A stretch of DNA of 64,000 nt from Henricia sp. BOLD:AAB3569 (lineage: Eukaryota > Echinodermata > Asteroidea > Spinulosida > Echinasteridae): NCBI GenBank assembly GCA_037783545.1, contig JBBELK010000297.1, positions 1,674,001 to 1,738,000 of the forward strand, written 5' to 3'. Position 1 is the first letter of the stretch. Every line of letters starts with the position of its first letter. This document shows, in pieces, positions 1 through 14,500 of this stretch. Position numbers and translations under genes: made by a program. Under the pieces are notes generated by a model. It was not told the origin of the DNA, did no database searches, and worked only from the letters and a program-made list of their open reading frames with translations.

Positions 1-285
1 TTCGAATTTTCATACTTATGTTCAACTTTGTTTCATACCTGTATAAATAGTCTCTCTTTTGTCAATTACTTATAAATATTGGGGGGAGATCAGAGTTGAA
101 TTTTGTGCAGTTCTGCAGTAAGAAACTTTCATGCGGCTGGACACGAAACTAACTCGCAAGACCATGTGACTTTTTGGAACCAGAAATGGTTCCGAAAAGT
201 CACGTGACCTGAGGCAAACAGATGTTTAGATTGGTTCCCGATCCCTATACACCAATCCGAGCTGCAAAGTCATGGTCCGTGTACG

Positions 286-499
286 TCCGCCATAGCTGGG
301 GGCCATCCAGTGCCATGAACTGTGTGTTTTGTTTTGATGATATGCTGTTACATTATGTTGTCACTTCGAACAATTTTGCGCGTTTATTTGCTTGCGAAGC
401 CTGTGTACGCGTACGCGTTGTGCGCTGTTCTATTTAACAACAAGACAAAGCGCCCATGCAGTGCATAGCAGCAGTGGATGGCCCCCAGTAATGGCGGGC
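286..499. repeat. Foldback element
   Basis: Inverted ends CTGGGGGCCATCC (296-308) and GGATGGCCCCCAG (476-488), with flanking similarity (ccgccat / atggcgg), bracket about 200 bp. It looks like a short non-autonomous DNA transposon. Confidence 0.7.
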
Positions 500-1332
500 T
501 TGCAGGGAAGGAGTCCTTAGCAACCGGATTCGTGTATAGATTGGTTCGCTTATTGCGAAAATATAGATTAGCCAAACGTAGGCGCCATAACCGTGCACGC
601 CGAAACCTCATTAATCAGCAAATCTGTTGATGGAAACACTATCAAGAAAACCCGGTCCTTTATTTGGATACAATTTTTCAACAACCAAATTAAAAGAACT
701 TCAGTCTTTGCAATATATTACATGTAATCTCATGTAAACTGGGGAACAAACGACTATGAACATCAAATCAAACATTTTTGAAAAGCAGATGTTCCCACCA
801 TCATTTCTTAGATTAGTTGGTACAGCCTATTATGCAAGAGTCCTCAAGTCAAACAGGAATCTACATATCTGGCATTATGCATCAACCAATATGATTTTTA
901 ACACCATTTTATCCACGTATTTTTCCAATACCGGTAGGAAATAATTTTGTGACTTGACTAGTACAATCAAACCAGTGCATTTGTCGGTTTGGTTTTTTTT
1001 TTTTTTTTAGGTTAGTTTGTTATTGTTATTGTTTTTTTTTTTTTCTGGAAAATTAAATTAAATATGTCTGTTGGGTTCGATTCCACCTTAGTGCAAGTGA
1101 AATTCCAAGTCTGTTAAGGTCGTTTGTTCCCTCACGGGGTGGAGCCGGGCCTATGCACAGGCAATTAATAGTTAGGTAATATTTGGTGATATAGGTTTGT
1201 TTGTTTGTTTTTTATATATAAAATATACATTTGTATAAATTCTTGTACATTTTTGTCCTACAACTTGAGTACAAGTACATAGTTTGTTCTATTTTTGCTA
1301 TTTCTTGCATTGTTTTTCGAAAGGAATTACAA

Positions 1333-1667
1333 GAGAGCACGTGTGGTCTAGTGGGTATACAGCCGTGCTCGTGATCGAAGGTTTATGGGTTCGAGCCCCA
1401 CTTGTGCCAACGTGTTTGTGTCCGTGGGCAAGACACTTAATCTCAATTGCCTCGTCAACCCAAGCGATATATGGGGAGCTGTTATGGGAAATGCCACAAT
1501 CTAACTGCTGATAGGGTTGTGCGCCTTGGCCAGGCTGCCACCTAGTTGAAGCGAAATGGTTCTAGTGATTTCCTGATGGCAGCGGTGATAATGGCAACAG
1601 CGCCAGGAGCACCCCCGTGGGGCGGACATGTGCGCTATATAAGTATCCACCATTATTATTATTATTA
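1333..1667 (+). mobile_element. tRNA-derived SINE
   Basis: The head has a box A-like tggtctagtggg and a box B-like gggttcgagccc, as in tRNA genes and RNA polymerase III SINEs. A body with gtgggcaagacactt and gtgcgccttggccaggc follows, and the tail is (ATT)n. The body recurs at 31310-31560. Confidence 0.85.
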
Positions 1668-4158
1668 CAAGAACATGTATATTCTTAAGTTTTGCAGCTC
1701 AATTACAATTAGTTAATTTTCTTTCTCGCGTAGACTTGTTTTGTTTTCCTTTTCTTGGTGTTATCCTGATTTGCTCTAGTTCATCCTTAATTCCATTTTT
1801 GTAAATTTATGTTGATATAAGTATTTATCGTTACGTTGTTTTTTTAGTTATATTTATCAAATAGTTATTTTATGCATCATTTTATTTATAAATTATTTAT
1901 TTTAATTTCTATTGTGTGTGTTACATGTAGCTCTTCAAGTTGGGATCGAAAGGCTTTCGAGTCAAAGTGTTTCATTATACTATTGTCAGTCCTGGCCAAC
2001 TTGGATAGTGTTGTTTTCTTGTTTAGTGTATTTTGGAATTGTATGTTTCACTTTGTACTTTGTACCCTGTTGTAGAAGGCCGAATAAATAATATTATTCA
2101 ATACAAATGTGGACAATCTGGTTGCAGTAAAAAAAACAAAAAACTTGGCTCGATCACTGCATCCAGATTTCCCAAACTCATGGACATTTGTCTACATTTA
2201 TATCAATTTATTCACCCCGGCGGTCCCTTATTCATATACATGTAATATTATTTTATGAAATGATAAACCAAGAAATAATGGAGTATGACACATCCTGAGA
2301 TCTCAGGGTATTTCCACTTTGATAAAGGCTGTTACAATCCCCTGAGGAAATACAAGCAAATCTTTGAAGTTAGGTGGCTGTTCCGTTTAGCGAACACACA
2401 CATGAGTCGCTTTGATGTAATTTAAACAATCTGGCCATGTTTCTTTAACGCTGCATTACACAATTTCTAAAGAAAAAATGCCTAAACCTTCACGAAATTG
2501 GTTTGAGTTTTTGTTCTTTATGACTATCCCTTCCTACCGAAATTTCCTGCGATGTTTTTATTTACTTTGCAGTTTTTCATATTAATAAGAGGTATGGAAA
2601 ATTACTAACATTTATGGAATGGAATACCCCTGTATGCTTTAAATAGCAACCAATCACGGAGCGCGCCCAGCTAGCACGGACATAGATCAACGCTACTGCT
2701 GCATTACACAGTATTGTGTTTACTGTCTATGCACATGCAGTGAAATTTGAATGCCCACAATGTACTGCCAAGCGTCCTGATTGGGTGACAAGATTTCTGT
2801 CGCTGCTTCCACAGCAAAATGGGGCCAGTTTCAACAGGGCCTCGGAACGCACGATTAGAGGAGTGCGTTAAAGAGGCACGGTTGCAAGAGGATAGTATAC
2901 ATATTAGTGGTGTTTCATCTACGTATCCTCCAGCAGCAGTGCAATTACTTATCAGCACAGACTGTGCTTGTGTCATGGGGCCTTTTACTGTAGACAGTAT
3001 TATTGCACTTTCTTCATAATTCTTTAGTTCTGAAACTAGTCTTAGGGGCTTGCTATGATAACAAGTACTTCTTGGCGAGGTACTGAGCTCGCTTTTCAAA
3101 TGCAGCTGACTTGATTGGTGTACTCGGCTCGTAGAATGGATTCATGGAGTACTGTTCAACAAAATGGAGAGAAAAGATAACATGAAAATTCATCACAAAC
3201 AATGGTTAGATGTTATAAAAGGAACGAACGCAACATCTGGTATGGTGCCTGATCACCACTGTGAGGAAACAACCAAACTTGGGATGAGGCCAATATAAGG
3301 CCTTATCGGCTAAGGCTGTGCCTAATTAACGAATCGAATATTCTAATAGCATTTTACCGAATCGAATATTTGGTATGTGCTTTTCCACTCCAAACCAAAC
3401 ATGTCATTCAGTTAAGAAAAGGTGGAAATCTCTTTTCCGTCGCCGAAACAGTCGCTTTGATGACATTTGCATCAAATTTTGAGTCCAGTGTACAGGATAC
3501 TACACATTGAACACAAGGTCTATGGTTAGAGCAGACGATAATTTTTACAAAAACTCTTCGGGGGAGAGACCATTTTGCTAGTTACAACAGAGGGCGCTGC
3601 GCGCGCGCGTGAATGGTTATCTTGTGCACTAACTGAAGGCAATTTTTGAAGAAGAAAACGTGATTTTTCTACAGAAAAGCAACATTTGCGACAAAAGTGC
3701 AAGTGGGAAGTATATCTTAAAATCTTTGTTCAATGTATACGAAAAAAATACCCCGATAAGTCCCCCAGGCTCGACTGTCCCCCAAAGACGACTTTGCCTC
3801 GTACTCAACATTTGCACAATTTAGGTTTGTTTAACTTAATCTTTAATGTCTATCAAAAACAAACTACATGTACATGTAAATTAATCATAACTAAAAGGGA
3901 AACTTTTCTGTTACCTTGATGAAGATTTCATAGACTTCTGAAAAGAAGTTTTTGATGCCATCTTCATTCTTGATATCATGAAGAACGATGAAACGAATTC
4001 GTGATTGGCTAATTAAGGAAAAACACTTTGAAGCGTGAATATATGTAGCAGCAGCCTACATAAATCATGTAAATGTGAAGATCCCCTGATTATAAAACAT
4101 TGACTCAACCCTTTGCTTTCTATAGAGCAGTTTTACACTGTCACGGGTCAATAAACAT

Positions 4159-4263
4159 CTCCCGTGTTTGTCCTCCAAATCGGGAACAGACTAATAAGAG
4201 CCACGTGCGTTTCCCCATGTGGCTCTATTGTTCTCTTCCCGATCTGGAGGACAAACACAGGAG
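4159..4263. repeat. Near-perfect 105-bp foldback
   Basis: Arms of about 45 bp, ctcccgtgtttgtcctcc and its inverse ggaggacaaacacagg, flank a tiny loop near 4210. A direct duplication of gtgacccgcgacagcgtg follows at 4270-4308. Confidence 0.85.
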
Positions 4264-5813
4264 GGCTTGGTGACCCGCGACAGCGTGCGGTGACCCGCGA
4301 CAGCGTGCAATGGCTTCATATTTTATGTTACATTATAGCTCCATGGTTACAATAAGCTCAATAAATGTACAAATGTATGTGGTGTACTGTCACTTTAATT
4401 CTATGTAGGCCAGATCCATGGCCCATATGCCCTTGGGCAAGGCACTTTGCCATAAATCTTGACCCAGGAGTAAATGGGGTAAAACAAGGGTAGCGTGAGC
4501 AGCCAGGATTGCATACTCCCCAGGGAATTGAGGTTTCTAGATGGTATTGTGTTTCGTGTACCCGAGTCTGTAAATGTAAAATGCAAAAACAATTTTTTTT
4601 AAAAACTATTAAAAAAGGATATTTCCTGCTGTGACAAATGCGGAAACAAACCATTCATTGAATTTGTCCACTGTCTTAAGATACCTGCAAAACGTACAAG
4701 AACCACTGGTCATTGATGAACTAATCTTACAACTCCACCAAGAATGTAGCAATTACAGTCAAATCTGTCATTAGAGCACTGTTAATACAACATTCTGCTT
4801 ATAATAAGGACAAGTATTAGGTCCCCATTCCTGATACATGTAATACAATGTTTCTGATTAAAGTGATGTATGTAAAAAGGTTTAAAGTCCAAATCTGCAA
4901 AGTCCTATTTAATATTGGGGTTCAACTTTACACAAGTTTTGTGCTTCATATTTCCCGAATGTTGTTTCATACATGTTGTTTGTACGCCACATGTGTTCAT
5001 CAACCAAGTCCAATGCTGCATGGGCAATAAACTGGTTGAGATGACGATGATCTTCCTTCTGAAAGAAAGAGAAACAAAACGGCCATGAGCATGATGAATT
5101 CTAATGACTACGTAGCCTACTACTACTACAGAACGTTGTCCAATGTTTCAAGATACCGTAGATGGCCAAATTGACGATTCCGTAAGCGTTACCACTGGTT
5201 ACCGTTATTTTATGAAACAGTCACTAGACTCTCAGGTGTATGTGAAAGTGCTCTGGTCTGATGTGCTTCGGACGATTTCATTTGTAGTGGAACTTTCTCG
5301 GATTTCAGCAGTTTAAAACTTAGCACCCATAAGTCAGATTAAAAAAGCGAGCCCTATTTGTGGGGCTCATGTGCTAGCACCATTTGTGCGGGGATGTTGG
5401 TGGAACGCGGAACCGTTCCGTTCCACTGTACCATGTTCCGCATTCTGTTCCACCCCACCCTTCCGTTCCACGTTTTACCAACGTCCCTCGTGCGGGTGTG
5501 CCTCGCTAGTTTCTTGAGCCTCGAGTGTCGAGGTAGGAAAAGGTTTCTCCATACCTTCGTAGTCTCAACTCCCTTTTGCTGAGGACTCAATTCCATTTCA
5601 AAGACGGGATTATCATGATGACCAACAATCACAAAATAATAGCTACCAGACATTGTGACAACTGTCTTTTTATGATATTTTAGCGGTATCGTTTGTTCCA
5701 AATTCTACGAAAATAAAAAACCACCGGTACGGTCTGGCATCCGCTGCGTTTACATTTATGATATGCATCTATGGAAGTTTAATCGGAACCAGTCTAAAGT
5801 AAAGAGACCTGAG

Positions 5814-6338
5814 GTGCGTTCGATTAGCTTACACGTACAGTAATTTACACTCGTCGATGTCCATCACGACCACGTCACGTGATATTTGTGTCGATCCAGT
5901 GCATAAAGAATCAACTGGTCTCAATCAACTTCATCCCTGTTAAGCATAATCAATGTCATCAAGAATGGGCAGGTTTCGGTCGCATACGGTTAGGCAAAAC
6001 GACGACTATTTGTTGTTTTGTTGTTTACACTGAAAGAAACGCCTCTACACCTTAGTAATAAACGGACAGCGAAAGGTAACGGTTTTGAGATTTGGCTAAT
6101 CGTAGTCGTAATCACTAACCGTGCACACCGAAACCTCACTAATAACTGAAACAAATGAAATACACGCAGGTAAGACAGAAAATTGCAAAGACCTAGCCTG
6201 GACCCAAAATTATAGGCACAGGCTCGTCAGCAATTTAATGCCAATTTCGTGCCACGAAATATGCAGCTCCATTTCGTGGCACGAATTTGGCGATCGCGCA
6301 TTGCTGAGGAGCCTGTGCCTTTAAGCTAATCGAACGCA
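5814..6338. mobile_element. TIR element with a nested foldback
   Basis: Terminal inverted repeats gtgcgttcgattagctta and taagctaatcgaacgca bound about 525 bp. A second palindrome (6213-6321, gcacaggctcgtcag / ctgaggagcctgtgc with cgtgccacgaaat arms) lies inside. The inner part is related to 21540-21674. Confidence 0.85.
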
Positions 6339-7880
6339 TTGTGAAGTGGGAATTATTTGACTGTTTTATGTCTAGAAGATCTGAGATACGCAACAGCCGT
6401 ATATTATCAATAGCCAATCAAACGGCGTCTTTCATAAGGGTTCCGCGCCATACTGGGCCGTATTACTCTACAAAATATTCAACATCCGCAGAAATAAAAA
6501 CGTCCTTTTTCTAGAAAAGGTTAATCTTTTAAAGTTTCATCAAATCAACTCTAATTGAATTAGTATAACTTGCACGTTTTCCAACAATGTACCGTTTGCT
6601 TATCCAAACTTGTTTATTTTTGTCGACATACTTACCCCATCACGCTAATTAGATATTTCTCCGCTCCCTCCATAGTAAATTTTCAAGATGGCCACCTTTT
6701 CTTGGTGATCGAAAATTTAGGTTGGATTTGTGGCAGTCCAAATTTCTCCAAAATTAAAGACTGTAGTTGTTTTACATCTTTCGTGAACGTAAGCTGAATT
6801 ATCCAACAACTTATAAATGTCTCTTGTTTCAGCTGTTTTGTCATAATTTTCTCAAGTTTAACCTCTAAACGTCAACGGTTGTCATGGGGATTTCCCAAGC
6901 GGGAAGTATAGGGCCTAGAAAATAAAGGGTGCGGAATGCATGTCTGGTGGGATTGTGATTTATTATAGCAATCTTTGTACGTTTAGCCTCTTTAGTACAT
7001 TTTCCAGTTAGAATTGAGAAGTTGATAATATATTGTTGGTTATCAAGCATCAATAACTAGCTTAAAATAGCGATTTTGTGGAACAACCGTAATTTAAAAG
7101 TGAAAAATATTTGATGTTTTTAGGCTAGGCCCAGCATGGCAGCAGGGCAGTCATGCCTCATATGGCAGTAGGCATGGTAGGCGGCCTAGCCCAACTTGAA
7201 ATACTATAGGCCTACCATGATTACTAGTGCTGTAAATAGCTCGCTTTTCAAATCTGACTTATTACAGTCGCAAAGGCCGCCTACGTACTTTTTTAAAAAT
7301 TTGTTTTGAACAGCCTGTCTTACTTGGTCCATAATATCTAGACATGCCCCATCAGGATGATAGAGCAACGCTTGGTCATAGGCCTAGGCCTATTTATTTA
7401 GAAGGCCTAGGCCTATTTTTATGATTTTGTACACTCATAACACTAGGCATGCTACTTGCTAGGACTCCTACTAGCCCAAGGTCTGAAGCAATGGTCAACT
7501 AGGCCTACTGAATTATTGCCGTTAGTTGGGCTAATTTAGTAATTAAACATTGTTAAACAGACATTTGCGGGGTTTTTTCCCCATCATGCCCATGCCATGC
7601 ACAATGCATGTCAAAGGTCCGTATATATATACCAACATCTTGCAACAATACCCCTTTAACGCAATCCCCTTCTCGTGCGTACCATAAAAAAATGACTCGG
7701 GCGTGTGTTTGCTGAATGCAACAGCCATCTTACTACACAGATTTGCGTAGATTTCCTAGGGGGATTGTAACGTCGCTTAGCAGAGTGGAAATTCCCTGAG
7801 ATACATGTATCTCAGGATGGTGTACTAATAGACTACATATGTACTGATGTAGTCTACATTGCAAAACGCCATATGGAAAG

Positions 7881-8079
7881 AATAAACCCTTACACGGTTA
7901 TCGACGCCATATTGTTCACGGCGCACTTCGAACACGCGTTGCCATGTGCGTGCGCGGATCGTAAGTAATGCACAGTGACCTAACAATGCATTCGTATACG
8001 ATCCGCACACGCAGACAGCAACGCGTGTTTGGACTGCCCCGTGAACAACATGGCGTCGATAACCGTGAAAGGGTTTATT
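7881..8079. mobile_element. 199-bp TIR element upstream of PCM1 exon 1
   Basis: Ends aataaacccttacacggtta and taaccgtgaaagggtttatt form arms of over 40 bp. Internal gttcacgg and acaacatggcgtcg are also inverted. It lies 340 bp before the first coding exon. Confidence 0.88.
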
Positions 8080-8417
8080 GAGAAGTTGATCATGGCTTCA
8101 GTCCTTGTGTTCAAAACATATGAAATTTTGAAGTTTTTCCTCACAACATTTTAAATTTTCCACACTCGAAAAATGTTTTCCTATTAAATCTGTACATTCC
8201 ACTGCTAGATGAGTAATTTTAAAGAAAAAAATTGCTGATCAACTTCTCAACTTTGAAAAGGTCCATGGTACGTATATGTTAGGATACAAAATACAAACGG
8301 CTACTGCTAACAGTCAAAATAAAAGACATTTTAAATCATGCCATCCAAACCCCAAAATGGTCTGAAAAAACAAAAATGATACTTTTGATAGTACAGTCAC
8401 TTGTCTTTATTTAACAG

Positions 8418-8592
8418 TGCTCTACAGCAGACGATGGCTACAGGTGGCAGTTCCCTGTTAAGGGGCATGGCCACTGAGCCAAGAGTACGAGCTTCAGGGT
8501 CTAGGGTCAACCGTCCCCTAGGAGGAGGAGTAGATGATAACTTCCGCTTTAACTGGATTGGTGACAGGGATGAGGACAGGCCAAACAACTAT
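8418..8592 (+). CDS. PCM1: PCM1 exon 1 (first coding exon)
   Basis: The acceptor ttatttaacag precedes 16 untranslated bases and ATG at 8434. The protein begins MATGGSSLLRG; human PCM1 begins MATGG. It ends RDEDRPNNY before gtaatg, in phase 0, comparable to human DDRLNN. An acceptor ahead of the start codon means at least one 5' untranslated exon lies upstream. Confidence 0.88.
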
Positions 8593-11500
8593 GTAATGCA
8601 ACACTAGCTCTAAGCTGCAGCATTTTTTGCATTTTGAAGTGATTTCAAATCTATAAGTTTAATTAGAAGCTGTGGCTATTTAATTTGACCTTTTCGTTGT
8701 TTAGGTAGAACACATCATTTGCAGCGACCCCAATTTGTTTTCTTGATGTGACTAAAAAAACGTACTAAAAGTGTTAATAACAATAGTACTGAACACCACA
8801 TGATTTTATTTCAGTCCAAAATTGTATTTTGGGTGAGAAATTAACAACTAGTAAGGTAGTTTTCTAAAAAAAACGGCTTTTGGAGAAAAAACAATTTCAC
8901 CATTCAACTCAACACAAAAAATACCCATAGGTTTAGTGCATGGGGACCCAGTGAGTGTCTGCATAGGTATTGTTTTTTCATTATGGACATTTAACTGTAA
9001 TAAATTTTAAACCATTATTTTTTCGAGCCTTTATTTTGTTGTAGTAGTCATGCAAATTGCTTTTTTGCCCCAATGCAGTGGGATTGGAAGCCGAGCTCCA
9101 CGTTCGCCGACTTACCTTCAGAAAGACCATCAACAGCAGCAGGAACAGCATCAGCGAAGAAATCCAAGACTAAGAATAAGGATCGTGAGAAGACCAAGAG
9201 TGCTTCAGGAGCAACACGCTCTGCTAAGTCAGCGGCCGCGTCTATACCTGATGAGGCCTTGTCTACACCATCTAGCAGGGAGGTGGGGAGACGCCACACG
9301 CCTGCAACATTCCCACGCACTCGCAATGTAGCCAGTGCTATGGATAGGGTTGAGTTGGAGTTGCTCAGGCAACAACTTATATTTAGTGATCCTGATGATG
9401 TAAGTACACAGAAAACATGCAAGTAATGAAGTATTTATTTATTTTGGATAAGATTCCATACACGTTGACCATTAATTCTTCTTTATATGTGATATAATGC
9501 ACTAGAGAGTGTAAATTTGGTGGGAAAAAAAAAATTTTTTGCAATGAGATAATTTATATAATGGGGTATATGATAGGATTGACAATTATCTTGTGTTTCT
9601 AAAATTCATCTCTAAATGAGATAATTCAAGTTTTCCTTTGAAAACACAAGTTTTACAATGTATATCATTCTTATCCCTAACGGAACCAAATCATCCGTTT
9701 TGGTTTTACATGATTTTCCTTATGACCAAGGGGTTAGGGTTAATACTATAATAGTCTTAGGCAATATCTGGTATGGTGCCTAATCACCATGGGATAGAGG
9801 CCCTTACAATTTTCTCTCTGTCGAATGACAGGTACTTTTTGTTGTTCTATGGACGCCAACTATAGTTTTATGTTAACTGTAGTTGAACTTGCCTTAAGTC
9901 ATTTAAATATATTTGTTGGCCTGTACTTTTAAATTAATTTTTGATTGATTACATTAAACAGCAGAGTTCAGATGGCCGTGCTGTTGCAGCTAATAACGTG
10001 CGTCGTGACGTCAGGTCAAAAGCTAAGAAATCCCCTACTCAGATAAACCATAGTGATGAGGCATCTCGTAATAGGGATATCAATCAGCATAGAACACGCT
10101 CTGCTAAGGAAACTACCAATGTCAATGAAATGGTAAGGAGATTAATCAATAATGTATTAATAGCCTTTGTGTGTTACTGGGTTTACACTAAAACCAGTCA
10201 ACTGTGCTTTAGCAATAGACGATTCAGATTACCAGTGAATACTTAGGGATCACACTTTAGTTGTCTATAGGATGAAGATTGTTTTATTCCTTTGAAGATG
10301 TCTTATTGATTTTCATAGCACTGCTTTGCCAAAATAATTTAGGTAGGCTGGTGTGATGTTAATCACTAAATTACTTCCAGAAATGTCATTTACAAGATGT
10401 GTCGGTGCTGTAGTATACCTTTAGCCAGCTAATTTGGTACATGTATGTACAGGAAAAATGAAATATTAACCGAAATATTTCAGAATTCAAAATGTTGCAT
10501 TTTAAGTTTGTTCAGGACGTGTTCTGTTTCAACTCGGTTGTGAAATATTTGTTAATTTTCCTCCATTTTATTTTTCAGCCTGACAGAAACCAGATTGTTG
10601 CAAGACTTATGCAAATTAGGGTGAGTTGGATTCTTATGTATTGTTCCTGTGGAAAGCAGGGTTATCAGCTGGTCATTAGCTTGTCCAGGTGCGGTAAGCA
10701 GCGCCCTCATTTGTTAAACACTCACCAACCCATTGGGTTCTGTTCAAAACAGGTGCATGCACCTGTCATGGCTATGCTGACCCATTGATTGGGTTGCTGA
10801 TGCGACAGATATGTCTGGAAAGAGAATTATAATGCAGAGGTCGAAATTAACCCTGTTCCTGTGGTCCGAGACCAGTAAAATATCAGCGAACCACTAGATC
10901 TGTCAATAGCACTGGTCCGATGGACCAGTGAAAACATTTTATGACTCGTTGAAACATTCTCTGATGCCTAATCCACAGTAAACATTTCTTACTCAATGCA
11001 AAGAATTCATGGTTACCACAAACAATTCCTGATCGCTTTAGACATTTTCAGATAACTACATTTCTTTCTCCGATCTCTCATACAGTACTAGTGTTGGATC
11101 AAAAAGAAATCCAATCCATCCTGCACTCAATGACCTTAAACCATAAAGTGTTGCAGTATCTCGGTGCCATTTTAAAAAGCACCGGTGGACCACCAAATTT
11201 TCAGCAGGACCAGTAGAGTTCTCTAATCTACTGGTCCTTCTGACCAACATAAATTTCAGGTTAATTTCGACCCCTGTGATGTCGCCAGCAGCCCTCAAAT
11301 CATGTTTGGTGACTTTACGCCTCATTTTGGAATGACTCGGCTATACTCCTTTGTGTTTTTTAGATGGCAAATTGATTATTTTGGTCCGAGCGGCTGAAAT
11401 TTTGTCCGAGCGGCAACGTTTTGTCCAGACGCTAATGGCACCGCTATTGATTTTGTCCGAGCAGTGCGCCACTATAGATACTTCCTCTGTATTATGTTGA

Positions 11501-14500
11501 TGTTGCCTTGGCCGGCTGTGTGTTGTGATTTTGAATGTTACTTTGTTATTACCATCAGGACTACATGAAGCAAGCTTCGTCCATGATGGCCAACCTTAAC
11601 ATATCCCCAACGGATTCTGATGAGCAAGCTGATAAACTGATGCGACTACAGCGCCACCTACAAGAGCAAGAACGTGGCTATCTAGCGCTGCTTGAGCAGA
11701 TGCTATCTGACGAGGCTACTGTCACCTCACAGGGACGTAGTAGTCATAATTCCAATGAGTCACAGTCGACATCGGTTGCTGAGAGTGCGTCCATTAATAT
11801 CGATGCGGAGTCGGATGTATCTGATGCTACTACGGTAAGTAGGAAACCATCCGTTAAGGGCTGTCTAAAGTTGTCAACATTTGCACAGTTCTACAAAGCA
11901 TGGAAGGGGTGTTGAAGGCTGTGTGAAGTTTTGTGGTACTGGGATAAAAATGTTAGGGAAGGTAGGTCTTGAAAAAGACTACACTCTGTAGGACTGGTAA
12001 AATGTTGACGGGTTTACACTATGAACATCTAACAATGGAAATTGGGCACACACCATTGTTACTAACAATGGGGTTACAATGAACATGTACATGTTTTTGC
12101 TCATAGTGTTAGATGGTCACTAAATGGTTAAAAACTATCATGACATTTCACAATACTTTTCATTTGTCAAGAAGTGGTCACATGGAGTGAAAAATAACCC
12201 TCTTTAACTCTACTCTTAAAACAAGAATTACAATTTTTTTATGCATAAAACGTAAAAACAAATAATACTCTAGAAAAGAGATGAGCAAGTTTCATTTTGC
12301 AAAATGTAGAAGTTGTTGAATTTGCCAGCGTTAGGGTGATGTCACTTTGTTGTTAACTCGTAGGATAATAAGAAATGTTACATACATTGGTATATCGCGC
12401 TAATTACAGACAGGTAATTAATATAAAGCATGTCTTCATTGTGAATAGTATTTCATACATACGTTAACTTCAACAGCATGTACATGTAATTAATCCTAAC
12501 TCATCCCCCAATCCCCTGCAATCCACTGCAATCCCCTGCAATGTGTTTTTATTTGCAATCCCACACGTAAACCAAGGAGGGAACGTTTACTGCTCGCACA
12601 AGACCAAAGATAGAAAGTCATCTAGGCCACTACCCATCTCACGCTGAATACGCCAGCGAGCCCGAGATATCGCTCAGACTAGGGGACGATGCTTTGTCTG
12701 TTGGTAGTCAGAACTCGGCATTTGGGACGATGGAGCTGCATGAACAGTTCAGTGCCATGCTCAGGAAGTATGAAGATCAAAGTGGCGAGGTCTCGGGTGT
12801 CATGGATGCTGTTGCTAAGGGACGAGTTGAGATGGACGAGGAGGAGGCGGAGTTAGCATCAGCCATGTCGACCCTGACTGCGCAGTCCGTACAACCAGCC
12901 GAGGTATGGATGTCATGCTTGACTTAGCCTGTGATTCAGGGGTGAGCCTGGTTTCTAGCCTTTGGGATGGATGGAGATACTCTGAAGGTGTGGATGGTAT
13001 GCTGCATGGGGGAATGCCAGGCTAGCAGCATCTTGACATGCTTCATAAGGCATTGTGTTGCACAGGTGTTCTGGAATAAATCTTGGGGATGTGTTGCTTT
13101 GAGTTTGTGAGGATTTCTGAAGGTGATTTTGTGTCTTTGATTGTGTCATCTTATGGATAATCTTTGCTTTCACTTCTATGCATTGCACAGTATGCACAAG
13201 CACATACAAAAAAAACACAAGTTAATAATACCAGCATCATGATGAAATTTTGCATGTTTATTTTAAGCACTGCATGGTTTTCATAAATAACCAGTCTGAT
13301 ATTTAATTACTGAATTTGCTTGATTATGCTATAAATGTTGTAATTTATTTGTACTTTTCTTGGATCAACTTATTTCTCATTACCTGCTCCAGATCAATTC
13401 TATATAGCAATACACCATCACCATCATATTGTTAAAAAAACGTCTTTTGATATTCTCCCTGTAACAGTTTTTGAAGTTACCACCATGGATACAATGGTTT
13501 TTAATTTGATGCTGATGCACATTCACAGATGCATGCATCGCAACAATATATTGAGTAGTCTCTATCAGTTAACATGCATCAGATGCATGCATTGCAACAA
13601 TATATTGAGTAGTCTCTATCAGTTAACATGCATCAGATGCATGCATTGCAACAATATATTGAGTAGTCTCTATCAGTTAACATGCATCGCAACAATATAT
13701 TGAGTAGTCTCTATCAGTTAACATGCATTGCAACAATATATTGAGTACCGGTAGTCTCTATCAGTTAACATGCATCAGATGCATGCATTGCAACAATCTA
13801 TTGAGTAGTCTCTATCAGTTAACACCTTTGCATCCTAAAGCTTTTAAGTTTGAGGATCTTTCAAGAGTCAACTTGGATGTTTTCTTGTGATGTTTTCGGT
13901 TTCATCTAAGATTCTCTGCATATGTGCTCATGTTTGTTGGTTTGAAATGCATAATTCCAAATTTGGTCATTATCTTGAAGGTGGTACCAACTATTTTACC
14001 TTTGGATCATAGAATTAAAAATGACTGCATATTTAAATCGTTCTTATCCCATGAAGGACCAGTCTCACCCCAGAATCTGCATTCATATACGACGGTCATT
14101 TAGAAACGTTCTAAGCCTCGCCCAGAAAGAAGAGTGTTAACTAAAACATGTTTTGATTATACCTGGAAAAAGGTGAAACCATTATTGGGGAGTATGTGCA
14201 CCAGTAGACAGAAGCTATCGGGAGAAAACGCAGGGGAAAGCTGTGATTGGACATGTTGCTCCAGGCCAATGCTTCTGTCCGCACAGTGCACGTGACAGTG
14301 ACTAAAGCTTCCAACTGTGGTTCTTAATTGTTGCCTCATACCCCTTTACCCGTTTCCTAAGCTGAAATCCCACCCTCGGAGTCGCCTTATTAGGTGCAAA
14401 AAATAAAGTCATTCATGTCGTTTAGAAGTATTTAGAGGACCAGATACAACAACATTCTTCCCTGATGGGTAAATAGCAATGCTTAAATATCGGTGGACTG

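Larger units (their letters stand above)
1..8417. other. 5' flank without a convincing protein gene
   Basis: No open frame here shows convincing coding character or splice context. The segment holds foldback elements, a tRNA-derived SINE and short AT-rich repeats, listed separately. The stretches 640-1330, 1670-4150, 4520-5810 and 6340-7880 show nothing else I can name. An untranslated PCM1 exon and its promoter should lie somewhere here but were not located. Confidence 0.6.

Noticed and set aside
2704-3099. 131-codon minus-strand open frame in the 5' flank
   Set aside because: Composition and lack of splice borders or any recognised motif do not support a gene; the plus strand has an overlapping short frame of similar quality.
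9048-9422. 124-codon minus-strand open frame
   Set aside because: Antisense to PCM1 exon 2.
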